Assembly: GCA_025450195.1 (NCBI GenBank)
Contig: JANWHW010000016.1
Location: 1 to 64,000, forward strand
Length of the DNA: 64,000 nt
Reading direction: 5' to 3'
Source of the DNA: Solirubrobacterales bacterium
GTDB taxonomy: Bacteria > Actinomycetota > Thermoleophilia > Solirubrobacterales > 70-9
Shown here: positions 43,550-53,941 of the stretch, in pieces
Position numbering within the stretch: the first letter of the stretch is position 1
Layout of the letters: every line of letters begins with the position of its first letter
The notes under the pieces: generated by a model
Seen by the model: the letters and a program-made list of their open reading frames with translations, nothing else
The model's database searches: none
Told to the model about the DNA's origin: nothing
Made by a program: the position numbers and the translations under genes

Positions 43550-45016
43550 GTGGCCGATAGCAACGACCCCCTGATCGTCGTCTCCAATCGCGGCCCCGCC
43601 CAGTTCGAGCGCAACGAGGCAGACGAGCGCACCGTGCAGCGAGGAGGCGGAGGGCTGGTCACGGCACTCTCCGGGCTCGTCTCCCATCGCGACGCGCTAT
43701 GGATTGCCTCGGCGATGACCGACGAGGACATTGCCGTCTCCACCGAGCAGGGTGGGCCGGTTGACCTCTCGATCGACGGCATCGACTATCAGGTGCTGCT
43801 GGTCGGCAGCGATGCCGACGCATACGACCGCTTCTACAACGTGATCGCCAATCCGATCCTCTGGTTCATCCAGCACTACCTCTGGGACCTCTCGAACGCG
43901 CCGGACATCCGCCAGGAGGAGCTCGACGCCTGGGACTACGGCTACCAGGCGGTGAACCGCGACATCGCCGGGGCGGTCTTGAAGCAAATCGAGGGTCGCG
44001 AGCGGCCGCTGGTGATGCTGCACGACTACCACCTCTACACCGCCCCCGGGATGATCCGGGCCGAGCGCCCCGACGCCTTCCTCCACCACTTCGTCCACAT
44101 CCCATGGTCCCAACCGGACAGCTGGCGGGTCCTCCCGGGTCGCATCCGCGAGGCGCTCTTCCGCGGCATGCTCGCCAACGACATCATCGGCTTCCACACT
44201 CACGCCTATTGCATCAACTTCCTTCGCTGCTGCGACGAACTACTGGAGGCCGACGTCGACTACGACCGCTGCCTCGTGCGCCACGCGGGTGGGCAGACGC
44301 TGGCCCGCGCCTACCCTCTCTCGATCGACGCTGAGAGGTTGCGGCGGGCGGCCGAATCGCCTGAGGTCGCGGCGGCGGAGCGAGAGGTCGTCGAGCGGCG
44401 GCGGGAGCACCTGATCATCCGCGTCGACCGCGCCGATCTTTCCAAGAACGTGCTGCGGGGCTTCACCGCCTTCGACACCTTCCTCAGCCAGCACCCCGAG
44501 TTCCGCGAGCAGGTGACCTTCATCGCCCACCTACAGCCTTCGCGCCAAGACGTGCCCGAGTACGCCGAGTACCTGGAACGGATCGAGGCGCTGGTCGCCG
44601 TCGTCAACCATCGCCACGGCACCACCGACTGGATGCCGATCGACCTGAAGATCTACGAGAACTTCCCCGAGGCCGTCGCCCGCTACAAGCACTTCGACCT
44701 GTTGATGGTCAACTCGCTCTTCGACGGGATGAACCTTGTTGCCAAGGAGGCACCCGCCGTGAACACCCGCGACGGCGTCCTGATGCTCTCCGAGAACACC
44801 GGCTCCCACCAGGAGCTCGCCGACTGCGTTCTCTCCGTCAACCCCTTCGACATCCAGGAGCAGGCCGACGCCATTTACCGGGCGCTGACGATGGACCCCG
44901 AGGAGCGACGCGTGCGGGCTCAGCACCTGAAGGAGATCATCTTCGCGCGCAACCCGGGCGACTGGGTGGATGACCAGCTCCGCGATATAGCAGAGCTGCG
45001 CGAGTCGGTTGCCTGA
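43550..45016 (+). CDS. GT20 glycosyltransferase (trehalose-6-phosphate synthase-like)
   Basis: 488 residues from GTG. OtsA-type motifs: SNRGPAQF at the N-terminus, HDYHLYTAPGMIR, HIPWSQPDSWRVLP (acceptor region; OtsA normally has HIPFPSPE), VDRADLSKN (Arg and Lys donor-phosphate contacts kept) and GMNLVAKE. It should transfer glucose from NDP-glucose to a phosphorylated acceptor, glucose-6-phosphate in OtsA. The altered acceptor loop and lack of an otsB neighbour leave the true acceptor open, e.g. glycerol-3-phosphate. Confidence 0.85.
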   Translation: MADSNDPLIVVSNRGPAQFERNEADERTVQRGGGGLVTALSGLVSHRDALWIASAMTDEDIAVSTEQGGPVDLSIDGIDYQVLLVGSDADAYDRFYNVIANPILWFIQHYLWDLSNAPDIRQEELDAWDYGYQAVNRDIAGAVLKQIEGRERPLVMLHDYHLYTAPGMIRAERPDAFLHHFVHIPWSQPDSWRVLPGRIREALFRGMLANDIIGFHTHAYCINFLRCCDELLEADVDYDRCLVRHAGGQTLARAYPLSIDAERLRRAAESPEVAAAEREVVERRREHLIIRVDRADLSKNVLRGFTAFDTFLSQHPEFREQVTFIAHLQPSRQDVPEYAEYLERIEALVAVVNHRHGTTDWMPIDLKIYENFPEAVARYKHFDLLMVNSLFDGMNLVAKEAPAVNTRDGVLMLSENTGSHQELADCVLSVNPFDIQEQADAIYRALTMDPEERRVRAQHLKEIIFARNPGDWVDDQLRDIAELRESVA

Positions 45017-45078
45017 AGGGCGCCTCGTCTGAGTACTCCGCGAGGGGAGAGGTCTGCGGGGTGCAGGCTTGAAGTCGT

Positions 45079-45501
45079 ATGGGATTGCGGGTGCGGTGGA
45101 GTGCGGCGGGCAAGGGGCTGGCGCTTGTAGTGGCCGGGCTGGTCGCGGTGCAGGTCCTTCCTTCCCTGCTGAAGGCGCCGGAGCCGCCGCCACTCGACAC
45201 TGACATCAGCCTGCCGCGCCCAAAAGCTCCAAGAGAGCTGCCCGTGCGCACCCGGACGAAGGAAACTCTCCAGAGGGTTCGGAGAGAGGCCCATGTCAAA
45301 CCACGACCGAAGAAGCAACCACAGGCAGAGCCACCCGAGCGCCCCTCGCCGAAGCCGCATTCGCCCGCGTCGAGCCAATCGATAGCCCCGATATCCGCAC
45401 CGGTGCCCGCTCCCGCACCATCGGGTGTCGTCAACCCACTCCAGGCACCATCTCCGCCGCCCTCCCCCAACGACGGATCCGAAGAGTTCGCTCCTCGGTA
45501 A
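45079..45501 (+). CDS. Pro-rich single-pass membrane protein
   Basis: 140 residues: a basic start, one transmembrane helix (GLALVVAGLVAVQVLPSLL) and a long exported tail rich in Pro, Lys, Ser and Ala (PKKQPQAEPPERPSPKPHSP), TonB-like in composition. No domain. Possibly a periplasmic-spanning or cell-wall linker. Compositional bias means the coding call rests on length, the ATG position and the clear membrane segment. Confidence 0.6.
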   Translation: MGLRVRWSAAGKGLALVVAGLVAVQVLPSLLKAPEPPPLDTDISLPRPKAPRELPVRTRTKETLQRVRREAHVKPRPKKQPQAEPPERPSPKPHSPASSQSIAPISAPVPAPAPSGVVNPLQAPSPPPSPNDGSEEFAPR

Positions 45502-45609
45502 GCCAAACGCCGCGATCTGTGACGCGGCGGATTCCCGACGAGTGATGGGCTTCCCAAGCCCCGCGCCCACTCCCCCGGCATCGGGAGGCGGTTATAGTCC
45601 GTCGCCGTT

Positions 45610-46074
45610 TTGACGGCCCCACGCGAATACGAGCTGGTTTTGATGCTGGACCCTGGGCAGGATGCCCCCGCTCGCGATGCCCTCGCGCAAGAGGCACGTG
45701 GGCAAATCGAGGCCGGTGGCACACTCAAGCACGAGAATGCCTGGGGCCTTCGCAAGCTGGCTTTTGAGATCGAGCAGCGCAACGAGGCCGATTACCGCTG
45801 GTTCCGGTTCGAGGGCTCCAACGATCTTCTCGAGCGGCTCGACCACAATCTGAAGATCGCCGACGGAGTGCTCCGCTTTCGCATCTTCAAAGTAGATCCC
45901 GCGGCACCGGTGATGGCGCCCCCGGCGACAACCGCGCCGCCATCCCGCGACCGTGCGGACGATGGAGATAAAGGTGCGCCCGAGCCGGCGGCAGTTGTGG
46001 CAACCTCCCCGCCGGCTGAGCCTGAGAGCGCTCCCGAAAGCTCTCCCGACAGCTCAGCCGACACGGCTGAGTAG
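45610..46074 (+). CDS. rpsF: Ribosomal protein S6
   Basis: 154 residues from a TTG start; starting at the next ATG would delete the first beta strand (REYELVLMLDP). The S6 core is present (WGLRKLAFEIEQRNEADYRWFRF over about 20 residues, and ADGVLRFRIFKV). The last 55 residues are a disordered Pro/Ala/acidic tail, long for S6. First gene of the rpsF-ssb-rpsR-rplI block. Confidence 0.93.
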   Translation: MTAPREYELVLMLDPGQDAPARDALAQEARGQIEAGGTLKHENAWGLRKLAFEIEQRNEADYRWFRFEGSNDLLERLDHNLKIADGVLRFRIFKVDPAAPVMAPPATTAPPSRDRADDGDKGAPEPAAVVATSPPAEPESAPESSPDSSADTAE

Positions 46075-46206
46075 CCTCGAACAGCTCCCCCGAGCTGACG
46101 CGTAAATCCGACCAATTTCCGGGTTGAGGGGGAGAGACACGCCGCCAGCGTGCTTATGCTGGTGTCAGGAGTAAAGTCATCCCCAGCCCAAAGAGGAGAG
46201 AGAGTT

Positions 46207-46686
46207 GTGGCAGCTTCGAACATCAACGTGGTGGTCATCACCGGGAATTTGACTCGCGACCCGGAGCTGCGGAGCCTCCCAAGCGGGACGTCCGTTTGTG
46301 AGCTGCGGGTGGCGGTCAACAGCCGTCGCAAGGACGGTCAAACCGGAGAGTGGGTCGACAGCCCCAACTACTTCGACGTCACGGTCTGGGGAGCACAGGG
46401 CGAGAACTGCGCCAACTACCTCAGCAAGGGCCGGCCGGTGGCGGTCGAAGGCCGTCTTGACTGGCGCGAGTGGGAGGCCAAAGACGGCGGAGGGAACCCC
46501 ATTAAGCGACAGGCGGTGCGGATCGTCGCCAACTCGGTCCAGTTCCTCGGCTCCCGCGACGGTTCGGGCGGCGGCGGAAACGGCTTCAGCCCAACAAGCA
46601 GCGACGTCCCTGCCGACACCTCGGACTACGAGAGTGCCCCCGCAGCCGCGGGGAGCGGTGGAGACGACGACGACATACCTTTCTAG
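46207..46686 (+). CDS. ssb: Single-stranded DNA-binding protein
   Basis: 159 residues from GTG with a strong agaggagagag ribosome region. OB-fold SSB: INVVVITGNLTRDPELR, FDVTVWG, GRPVAVEGRLDWREWE. After a Gly/Ser linker the protein ends in the acidic tip DDDDIPF that recruits partner proteins. Position between rpsF and rpsR is the conserved bacterial arrangement. Confidence 0.95.
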   Translation: MAASNINVVVITGNLTRDPELRSLPSGTSVCELRVAVNSRRKDGQTGEWVDSPNYFDVTVWGAQGENCANYLSKGRPVAVEGRLDWREWEAKDGGGNPIKRQAVRIVANSVQFLGSRDGSGGGGNGFSPTSSDVPADTSDYESAPAAAGSGGDDDDIPF

Positions 46687-46779
46687 GTCTTGGGTTCAAG
46701 GGCTCTGGGCAGCGGCCTGCGACTGACAGGTGCGCCAGAGCGACATTCAGCTCGATATCGGTAGGATCGTCGATCCCCG

Positions 46780-47046
46780 ATGCCTAGAACACGAGAGACA
46801 TCAGCGGTTGGGCCGCGCCGTGGCCGAAGGCCGCCCGAGCGAATGCGACCGCGCAAGTACACGCGGATCAACTCCGAGGCGGTCGATTACAAGGACCTCA
46901 ACCTGCTGCGGCGCTTCCTATCGGACAAGGGCAAGACCCGCGGGCGCCGAGTCACCGGCCTTTCCCGCAAGCACCAGCGCCAGTTGTCGGTTGCCGTGAA
47001 GCGCGCCCGCGAGCTTGCGCTGCTTCCCTACGTCGGAGAGCGCTGA
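46780..47046 (+). CDS. rpsR: Ribosomal protein S18
   Basis: 88 residues; the S18 core begins about residue 22 (a second ATG at 46843, MRPRKYTR, could be the true start). Core segments: [18 protein letters not shown] and [24 protein letters not shown]. No Cys zinc motif, so the zinc-independent form. Its stop overlaps the rplI start by one base. Confidence 0.93.
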   Translation: MPRTRETSAVGPRRGRRPPERMRPRKYTRINSEAVDYKDLNLLRRFLSDKGKTRGRRVTGLSRKHQRQLSVAVKRARELALLPYVGER

Positions 47047-47498
47047 TGCCACAGGCCATCCTCCTCGAGGATGTCGAGAGCCTCGGGCAGCGCGGCGACC
47101 CGATCGACGTGTCCCCGGGCTATCTGCGCAATTACCTCATTCCGCGAAAGCTTGCCGCTCCGGCCACCCCAGGGGCACTCGAGGAAGCGCAGCGACGGCG
47201 GGATGCCGCAGAGCAAGCCGCACACCAGCGGGAGGAACGCGAAAAGCATGCGGCTTCGCTGCTCTCCAAGACCGTGCTGACGATTCACGAGCGGGCAGGA
47301 GACGACGGGCAGCTCTTCGGATCGGTCGGCGCCAAGGAGATCGCTGCGGCAATTCGCAGTGCGCGCGACCTTCGCATAGACCGGCGCCAGATACGACTCG
47401 ATCAGCCGATTCGCAAAATCGGCACGCACATGGTGGAGATCGAGCTGGCCGACGGCGCAGTCGCCACCGTGAAGACGATCGTCGCCGAGGAGAGGTAG
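47046..47498 (+). CDS. rplI: Ribosomal protein L9
   Basis: 150 residues. The N-terminal rRNA-binding lobe has ILLEDVESLGQRGD and SPGYLRNYLIPRKLA; a central helix (ALEEAQRRRDAAEQ) joins it to the C-terminal lobe ending IGTHMVEIELADG. Length is normal. Coupled to rpsR. Confidence 0.95.
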   Translation: MPQAILLEDVESLGQRGDPIDVSPGYLRNYLIPRKLAAPATPGALEEAQRRRDAAEQAAHQREEREKHAASLLSKTVLTIHERAGDDGQLFGSVGAKEIAAAIRSARDLRIDRRQIRLDQPIRKIGTHMVEIELADGAVATVKTIVAEER

Positions 47499-47536
47499 CC
47501 GGCTTCACAGTAGGCGGCCGCAGTACCCTCCGCCGG

Positions 47537-48268
47537 GTGGCCGCACGTCGCATTCCAACCCGTCTGAGCCGTCGTGCGAAGGCAAGGACGCGATTCGGTT
47601 GGGCTCGTTCCGAGCGGGCGACGGTTGCTCTCGCCGCTGTCGCTCTGGGTGGGGCTGCAACTGTGCTGGGCGGTCAGTTCGGCCGCATGCTCCAGCGCCG
47701 CGCGCACGAGCAAGGACACACCGACGGCTTGGTCGAAGCCGCGCCGGTGGCAGCGCTCGACACCGTCGGCGTGGCGGTCAGCGGATACGTGGCGACGCCA
47801 CGCAGCGAGACGGTCCTCTTCAACCTGCTTGCTGGATTTCTAGCCTCCTTCGCGCTGGTGCGACTCTCCACATGGGGCATCCGAGACCAGTGGTGGCCGT
47901 TCCAGAACGTCCGCGTCGGGGGTCGCCACATCCATCACTTCGTGCCCGGCATCCTGCTCGCCTTCACCGCCGGGACCACCGCCCTGCTCACCGACAACAA
48001 TGCGCTCGAGGATCGCTTGGCGGTACCAATGGGCATTGGCATGGGGTTGACGTTCGACGAGGCCGCGCTGCTCCTCGATCTGCGGGATGTGTACTGGACT
48101 CGCGAGGGCCTGCTCAGCGTCCAGCTCAGCCTCGGCGCAACGGCGATTCTCAGCATCGCGATCCTCACTCAGCGAATGCTGCGACGGGGGGAGCAACAAC
48201 AGGAGGAGGCGGGACAGATCCCCCCTTTCAGCCCCCACTCCGCAGTGAGCGCGAATCCACCGGCCTAG
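47537..48268 (+). CDS. Integral membrane protein of unknown function between rplI and dnaB
   Basis: 243 residues from a GTG at 47537. A basic start (ARRIPTRLSRRAKARTR) is followed by about five hydrophobic segments, including ATVALAAVALGGAATVLGG and LFNLLAGFLASFALVRL. A His-rich stretch GGRHIHHFVPGILLAF and a final polar tail with EEAGQIPPF are notable; the His pair near a membrane boundary could bind metal. I recognise no family. It occupies a spot between rplI and dnaB where other bacteria often have other small genes. Confidence 0.75.
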   Translation: MAARRIPTRLSRRAKARTRFGWARSERATVALAAVALGGAATVLGGQFGRMLQRRAHEQGHTDGLVEAAPVAALDTVGVAVSGYVATPRSETVLFNLLAGFLASFALVRLSTWGIRDQWWPFQNVRVGGRHIHHFVPGILLAFTAGTTALLTDNNALEDRLAVPMGIGMGLTFDEAALLLDLRDVYWTREGLLSVQLSLGATAILSIAILTQRMLRRGEQQQEEAGQIPPFSPHSAVSANPPA

Positions 48269-48383
48269 CCGCGCTGGGATTCTCCGTTAATTGCAGGACA
48301 CCGCCGCATGAGGGCAAAGCGCCTCTGATTTTCTAGGAATCCACCCTCGATGCCGTCCGGTGGGTGGCTTTAACTAGATACTG

Positions 48384-49808
48384 ATGTCACAACCGTCCAC
48401 AAACCAAGTTCCGCCGCAAAACATCGAGGCAGAGGAATCGGTGCTGGGCGCGATGCTGGTCGCCGAGCAGGCGCTAACTCGGGTGATCGACGAGGTCAAG
48501 CTCAATGCCGAGGACTTCTACCTGGAGAAGCACGCCCTCATCTTCAACTGTGCCCGCGATCTCTACGCCTCCTCGAAGCCGGTCGACGAGCTGAGCGTCA
48601 CGGAGGGATTGGTCCAGCACAACCAGATCGAGCAGGCCGGGGGCAAGCACTACATCTCCGAGCTCGCCGCCCGGGTCCCGGCCGCCGGCAACGCCAAGCA
48701 CTACGCGGAGATCGTCCAGCAGAACTCTCTGCTGCGGCGGCTACTCGGCGCCGGGCAGGAGATCCAAGAGTGGGTGCACGGACGCGACGGAGAGCCGCGT
48801 GAGCTTTCAGAGCGCGCCGAGAAGCTCCTCTTCGATGTCGCCCACAAAGAGCAGGCGGGAGATTTCCGGCAGCTTTCGGAGATCCTCCACGATGAGGTCG
48901 ATCGGCTCGAGAAGCTCGCCACCGGCGAGACCGAGCTGACCGGGACCCCTTCAGGCTTCAAGGACATCGATGCGATCACCGGAGGGTTCCAGCCGGGCAA
49001 CCTGATCATCGTGGCGGCTCGGCCGGCTATGGGCAAGTCGGCGCTGGTCGCCAACATCGCCGAGAACGTGTCGGTGAAGCGGGGGCTCCCCGTGGCGTTC
49101 TTCTCGCTCGAGATGTCAGAGGTCGAGCTGGCGCAGCGCTTCATCGCCTGCCGGGCACGGCTCTCCGGCGACAAACTGCGCAAGGGACAGGTGGCCGCGA
49201 AGGACTGGCCGAAGGTCGTGCGCGCCTGCAACGAGCTCGAGGAAGCGCCGCTGTGGTTCGATGACTCCTCCGACCTGGGGATCCTTGACCTTCGGGCTAA
49301 GGCGCGCCGACTTCACGCTCAGGTACAGGACAAAGGTGGCCTGGGCCTTGTGATCGTCGACTACATGCAGCTGATGCGGGCGGACGACCCTCGCGCCAAT
49401 CGGGTTGAGCAGGTCGGCCAGATGAGCCGAGGCCTGAAGATCCTCGCGCGTGAGCTGGAGGTCCCGGTGCTGGCGATCTCTCAGCTCTCCCGCGCTCCCG
49501 AGCAGCGCAGCCCTCCCAAGCCGCAGCTCTCCGACCTTCGCGAGTCGGGGCAGCTCGAGCAGGACGCCGACGTGGTCGCCTTCCTCTACCGCGAGGACTA
49601 CTACCGCGATCCCCAGGACGAGCCGGACGGGCTCGCTGACCTGATCATTGCCAAGCATAGGAACGGGCCAATCGGCACCCGGAAACTGGTCTTCCTCGAC
49701 CGCTTCCCCAAATTCGCCGACTTCTCGGGCCAGGAGCAGCCGATCGAGCAGCCGGCCGGCGAGGGGCCACCGCTCGTGGACATGGCTCCCGCAGGGCCTG
49801 AGATCTGA
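48384..49808 (+). CDS. dnaB: Replicative DNA helicase DnaB
   Basis: 474 residues, no intein. N-terminal helical domain (PPQNIEAEESVLGAML), then the RecA-like motor: Walker A ARPAMGKSA, SLEMSEVELAQR, Walker B LVIVDYMQLM and the arginine-finger region QLSRAPEQR. Unwinds DNA at the replication fork. The stop overlaps by one base with a DnaC/IstB-type ATPase gene, implying co-synthesis of helicase and loader. Confidence 0.95.
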   Translation: MSQPSTNQVPPQNIEAEESVLGAMLVAEQALTRVIDEVKLNAEDFYLEKHALIFNCARDLYASSKPVDELSVTEGLVQHNQIEQAGGKHYISELAARVPAAGNAKHYAEIVQQNSLLRRLLGAGQEIQEWVHGRDGEPRELSERAEKLLFDVAHKEQAGDFRQLSEILHDEVDRLEKLATGETELTGTPSGFKDIDAITGGFQPGNLIIVAARPAMGKSALVANIAENVSVKRGLPVAFFSLEMSEVELAQRFIACRARLSGDKLRKGQVAAKDWPKVVRACNELEEAPLWFDDSSDLGILDLRAKARRLHAQVQDKGGLGLVIVDYMQLMRADDPRANRVEQVGQMSRGLKILARELEVPVLAISQLSRAPEQRSPPKPQLSDLRESGQLEQDADVVAFLYREDYYRDPQDEPDGLADLIIAKHRNGPIGTRKLVFLDRFPKFADFSGQEQPIEQPAGEGPPLVDMAPAGPEI

Positions 49809-50587
49809 TGGCGATCGCACGCAGCGAGCCGTTCGCACAGAGCGTCTGTCCGCTGGGATCCTGCGACGGATCCGGCTGGATCCTCGGGCCCGAAGACGTG
49901 GCTCGGCCGTGCGAGTGCCGTGAGCAGCGTCTCGGGCGCTCTCGCGTCCGCGGGATCGCCTCTGTCATTCCACCGCGCTACCGGGGCGTGTCGTTCGATC
50001 GTCCACCGGTTTCCAGCATGGCGCGGGACATGTCGACCCGCCATGTCGTCAACGCGGTTCAGACGTTCGTCGACGAGCTCGACGAAAAGCTCGCCCTGGG
50101 GGAGGGCATGTGGTTGATGGGCAACACCGGGACTGGGAAGACGACGCTCGGGATGCTCGTTGCGCGGGAAGCGCTAGCCGCCGGGAAAACTGTCGCGATC
50201 TACTTCACCCCCAAGCTTCTGACCCGGATTCGCCAGACCTACCAGGCAGCCGACTCCGAGGATGCCTACGACGCCTTCTTCAAACGACTCACCTCCGTTG
50301 ACCTTCTCTATATCGACGATCTCGGCGCTGAGCGCCACACCGACTGGGTGATCGAGCAGCTTTACGCTCTGGTCAACGAGCGCTATGAGGCCAAACGGTC
50401 AATGCTCGTCACGAGTAACGCGGACTCGGACGAGGACAAAGGCAAGGAACCGCTGGTCGACAAAGGCCTGCAGCAGCTGAAAGAGCAGATCGGCGCTCGC
50501 ACTGTCTCCCGCCTGATCGAGATCTGCGGCGATCCCCTACCGCTGTTCGGCCCCGACCGGCGAGTCGAGCCTCACGTCGCGAGCTAG
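49808..50587 (+). CDS. DnaC/DnaI/IstB-type helicase-loader ATPase
   Basis: 259 residues. N-terminal Cys cluster CPLGSCDGSGW and CEC (four Cys, likely zinc binding, as in DnaI), then an AAA+ domain: Walker A GNTGTGKTT, Walker B LLYIDDLGAE, sensor 1 MLVTSNAD, and a C-terminal Arg in TVSRLIEIC (sensor 2/arginine-finger region). Resembles loaders more than IS21 IstB because no transposase is near and it is coupled to dnaB. Confidence 0.85.
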   Translation: MAIARSEPFAQSVCPLGSCDGSGWILGPEDVARPCECREQRLGRSRVRGIASVIPPRYRGVSFDRPPVSSMARDMSTRHVVNAVQTFVDELDEKLALGEGMWLMGNTGTGKTTLGMLVAREALAAGKTVAIYFTPKLLTRIRQTYQAADSEDAYDAFFKRLTSVDLLYIDDLGAERHTDWVIEQLYALVNERYEAKRSMLVTSNADSDEDKGKEPLVDKGLQQLKEQIGARTVSRLIEICGDPLPLFGPDRRVEPHVAS

Positions 50588-50655
50588 GCCCCGGCTCCCC
50601 GGCTTTCGAGGAGTCGGGCATCTGGGCGCCGCGAAGCGCGATGAGTAGGCACTAG

Positions 50656-52032
<1,377 letters not shown>

Positions 52033-52156
52033 GCGTCCCTGAGTCCCGCCCCTACGCGCCCAAGGCGCCCGTTTGGCGGATGCAAGGGCTGGTTCCGTCC
52101 AGAGACAGCGGAGTACAGAATTGGCGGGTTTCGGTCTCCTGCTCTACAGTTTTGTT

Positions 52157-52858
52157 GTGGCTTCCGGTAGACGCACCGCTAAGTTGGAAGAGCGGTTGCC
52201 GAGGGGTCGTCACGGGCTACCGCGGGAGGCGGTGACGGAGTCTCAGCGGCACCGAATCCTCCAAGCAATGATCGAGGTGGTTGCCGAGCGCGGCTACCCG
52301 GATACGCGCGTCGTCGACGTGATCAACGTCGCCGGAGTCTCGAGAAAGACGTTTTATGAGCTCTTCACCAGCAAGGAAGACTGCTTCCTCGCAGCCTATG
52401 ACGTGCTGCTCGGCAACCTGCTTGGGGACACAGCGAGGGGCTTTGAATTAGCGCCCGGAGCGCCGTGGGCCGAGCGGGTGGCCGCAGGCTTGGGAGCGCT
52501 ACTCCAACATCTCGCCGAGCATCCTGACGAGGCGCGGTTCGCCATCGTCGAGGTACTCGCCGCAGGGCCCAAGGCGCTCGCTCGACGCGACGCCGCCCTG
52601 AGGCAGTTCACCGGGTTTCTGGATGCCGGTCGAGCTGAGACGCCGGTCGAGCTGCCGGGGATCACTTCGCTGTCTTTGGCTGGGGGCGTCAACGAGCTCC
52701 TCTACAGCGAGATCCTGCATGGCGCAGCCTCACGCCTCCCCAGTCGTCTCCCCGATCTGATGTTCTGGATCACGCTTCCGTTCTTGGGCCCCGAGCGGGC
52801 GACAGAGGAGCGCGAGCGAGCGCGACTGGCGATGGCCGAGGCCAGCAAAGCCCGTTAA
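52157..52858 (+). CDS. TetR-family regulator with N-terminal extension
   Basis: 233 residues from GTG at 52157. After a 30-residue basic lead (RRTAKLEERLPRGRHGLPRE) comes the TetR helix-turn-helix (VVDVINVAGVSRKTFYELFTSKED), preceded by QRHRILQAMIEVVAERGY. The C-terminal domain is helical. The target is unknown; the next gene on the same strand is the secreted Cys-pair protein 131 bp on. Confidence 0.88.
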   Translation: MASGRRTAKLEERLPRGRHGLPREAVTESQRHRILQAMIEVVAERGYPDTRVVDVINVAGVSRKTFYELFTSKEDCFLAAYDVLLGNLLGDTARGFELAPGAPWAERVAAGLGALLQHLAEHPDEARFAIVEVLAAGPKALARRDAALRQFTGFLDAGRAETPVELPGITSLSLAGGVNELLYSEILHGAASRLPSRLPDLMFWITLPFLGPERATEERERARLAMAEASKAR

Positions 52859-52989
52859 GCCGCTCTTTTGGGTGAATCTGCGGGTTTATTTAGTAGCTGA
52901 TGTTGGTAACTTGCCCTCCCGGAGGTAATAACTCCGAGGCTTTCAAAATGGCCGGGGCTCTGACGGGCAGGCCGCAAAGGAGATAGAGA

Positions 52990-53793
52990 ATGCGAAGGAA
53001 TTTGGTGCTGACACTTGCCCTTGCGGCGGTGCTGGCCATTGCCGTGGTGGCTGTCGCAGCCGCGAAATTTACGGTCTTCCGAGCCGGGAACTTGGTCCTC
53101 AAGGCCGATGGCGGGGTCACTCCCAAGGCGCTGCCCAAGAACAAATTGGTGCCGGTTACGGTCAACGTGTCGGGGCAGATCTCGGCCGCTGATGGCGGGC
53201 ATCCCGCGGCCCTCAGAGAAGTCACGATCGACTTCGATAAGAACGGCACGATCAACACCAAGGGCCTGCCCACCTGTAAAGAAGGGCAGCTCATAGCGCG
53301 GCCGACTAATGAAGCGGAAAGGGTCTGCAAGAACGCGATCGTCGGATCGGGTCGCGCGGTGGCTGAGGTCGCCTTCGCCGAACAGAAACCATTCCAAGCC
53401 GGTGGACCGCTGGTGCTCTTCAACGGAGGCACCAAGGGCGGCAAGACCCTTCTGTTCATCCACCTCTACGCAAGCGTGCCGGCGCCAACCGCGATCATCA
53501 CGCGCGTGGAAATAACCAAAATCCACAAAGGTCGCTACGGGACCCACTCGGTTTCGAAAATTGAAAGGGTTGCCGGCGGAAGCGGATCGGCGATTAGCTT
53601 CAACCTGAAGCTACAGCGCAAATTCCAGTACAAAGGCAAGACTCAGAGCTACATCGTGGCCAAGTGCCCCGACGGGCATTTCAACGCCAACGTGACCAAA
53701 GCCGTCTTCGTAGACGAAGACAAGGTAGAACCCAACTACGGCACCACGACGCTCAAGGGCACCGTGATCCGGCCCTGCACTCCAAAGGGCTAG
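52990..53793 (+). CDS. Secreted single-domain Cys-pair family protein
   Basis: 267 residues, strong ribosome site (aaaggagat) before ATG. Signal peptide NLVLTLALAAVLAIAVVAVAA. The mature protein aligns with the product of 25728-26564: TPKALPKNKLVPVTVNVSGQ beside SPTKLPRKGAAPIAVSVGGK, and NTKGLPTCKEGQ beside DTRGLSRCRMGK; the second Cys is in CKNAIVGSG and the last in VAKCPDG and RPC. It shares the Cys motif with the 935-residue protein. Followed by a terminator at 53831. Function unknown, probably a cell-surface protein. Confidence 0.85.
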   Translation: MRRNLVLTLALAAVLAIAVVAVAAAKFTVFRAGNLVLKADGGVTPKALPKNKLVPVTVNVSGQISAADGGHPAALREVTIDFDKNGTINTKGLPTCKEGQLIARPTNEAERVCKNAIVGSGRAVAEVAFAEQKPFQAGGPLVLFNGGTKGGKTLLFIHLYASVPAPTAIITRVEITKIHKGRYGTHSVSKIERVAGGSGSAISFNLKLQRKFQYKGKTQSYIVAKCPDGHFNANVTKAVFVDEDKVEPNYGTTTLKGTVIRPCTPKG

Positions 53794-53830
53794 CGGCTAG
53801 CCGAACACCGAACTCAGGACGGCAGGAAGC

Positions 53831-53858
53831 GAAAGGGCGGCCAACTGGCCGCCCTTTC
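53831..53858 (+). terminator. Rho-independent-type terminator after the secreted-protein gene
   Basis: 13-bp stem GAAAGGGCGGCCA (53831-53843) with its complement 53846-53858 around a 2-nt loop, followed by CTTTG. It starts 38 bp after the stop codon. The base of the stem is A-rich on one side and T-rich on the other, so it can work in both directions. Confidence 0.8.
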
Positions 53859-53941
53859 CTTTGCCTTGATCAAGGATGCAAGCCTGCACGGGGCCTCAAT
53901 AGCTGCCTGCACGGCGCCGCGGTGGTCAAAGGCTGAGCCCA

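Noticed and set aside
49808-50587. IstB of an IS21-type insertion sequence
   Set aside because: No IstA transposase, no terminal repeats, and a one-base overlap with dnaB; a helicase loader is more plausible.
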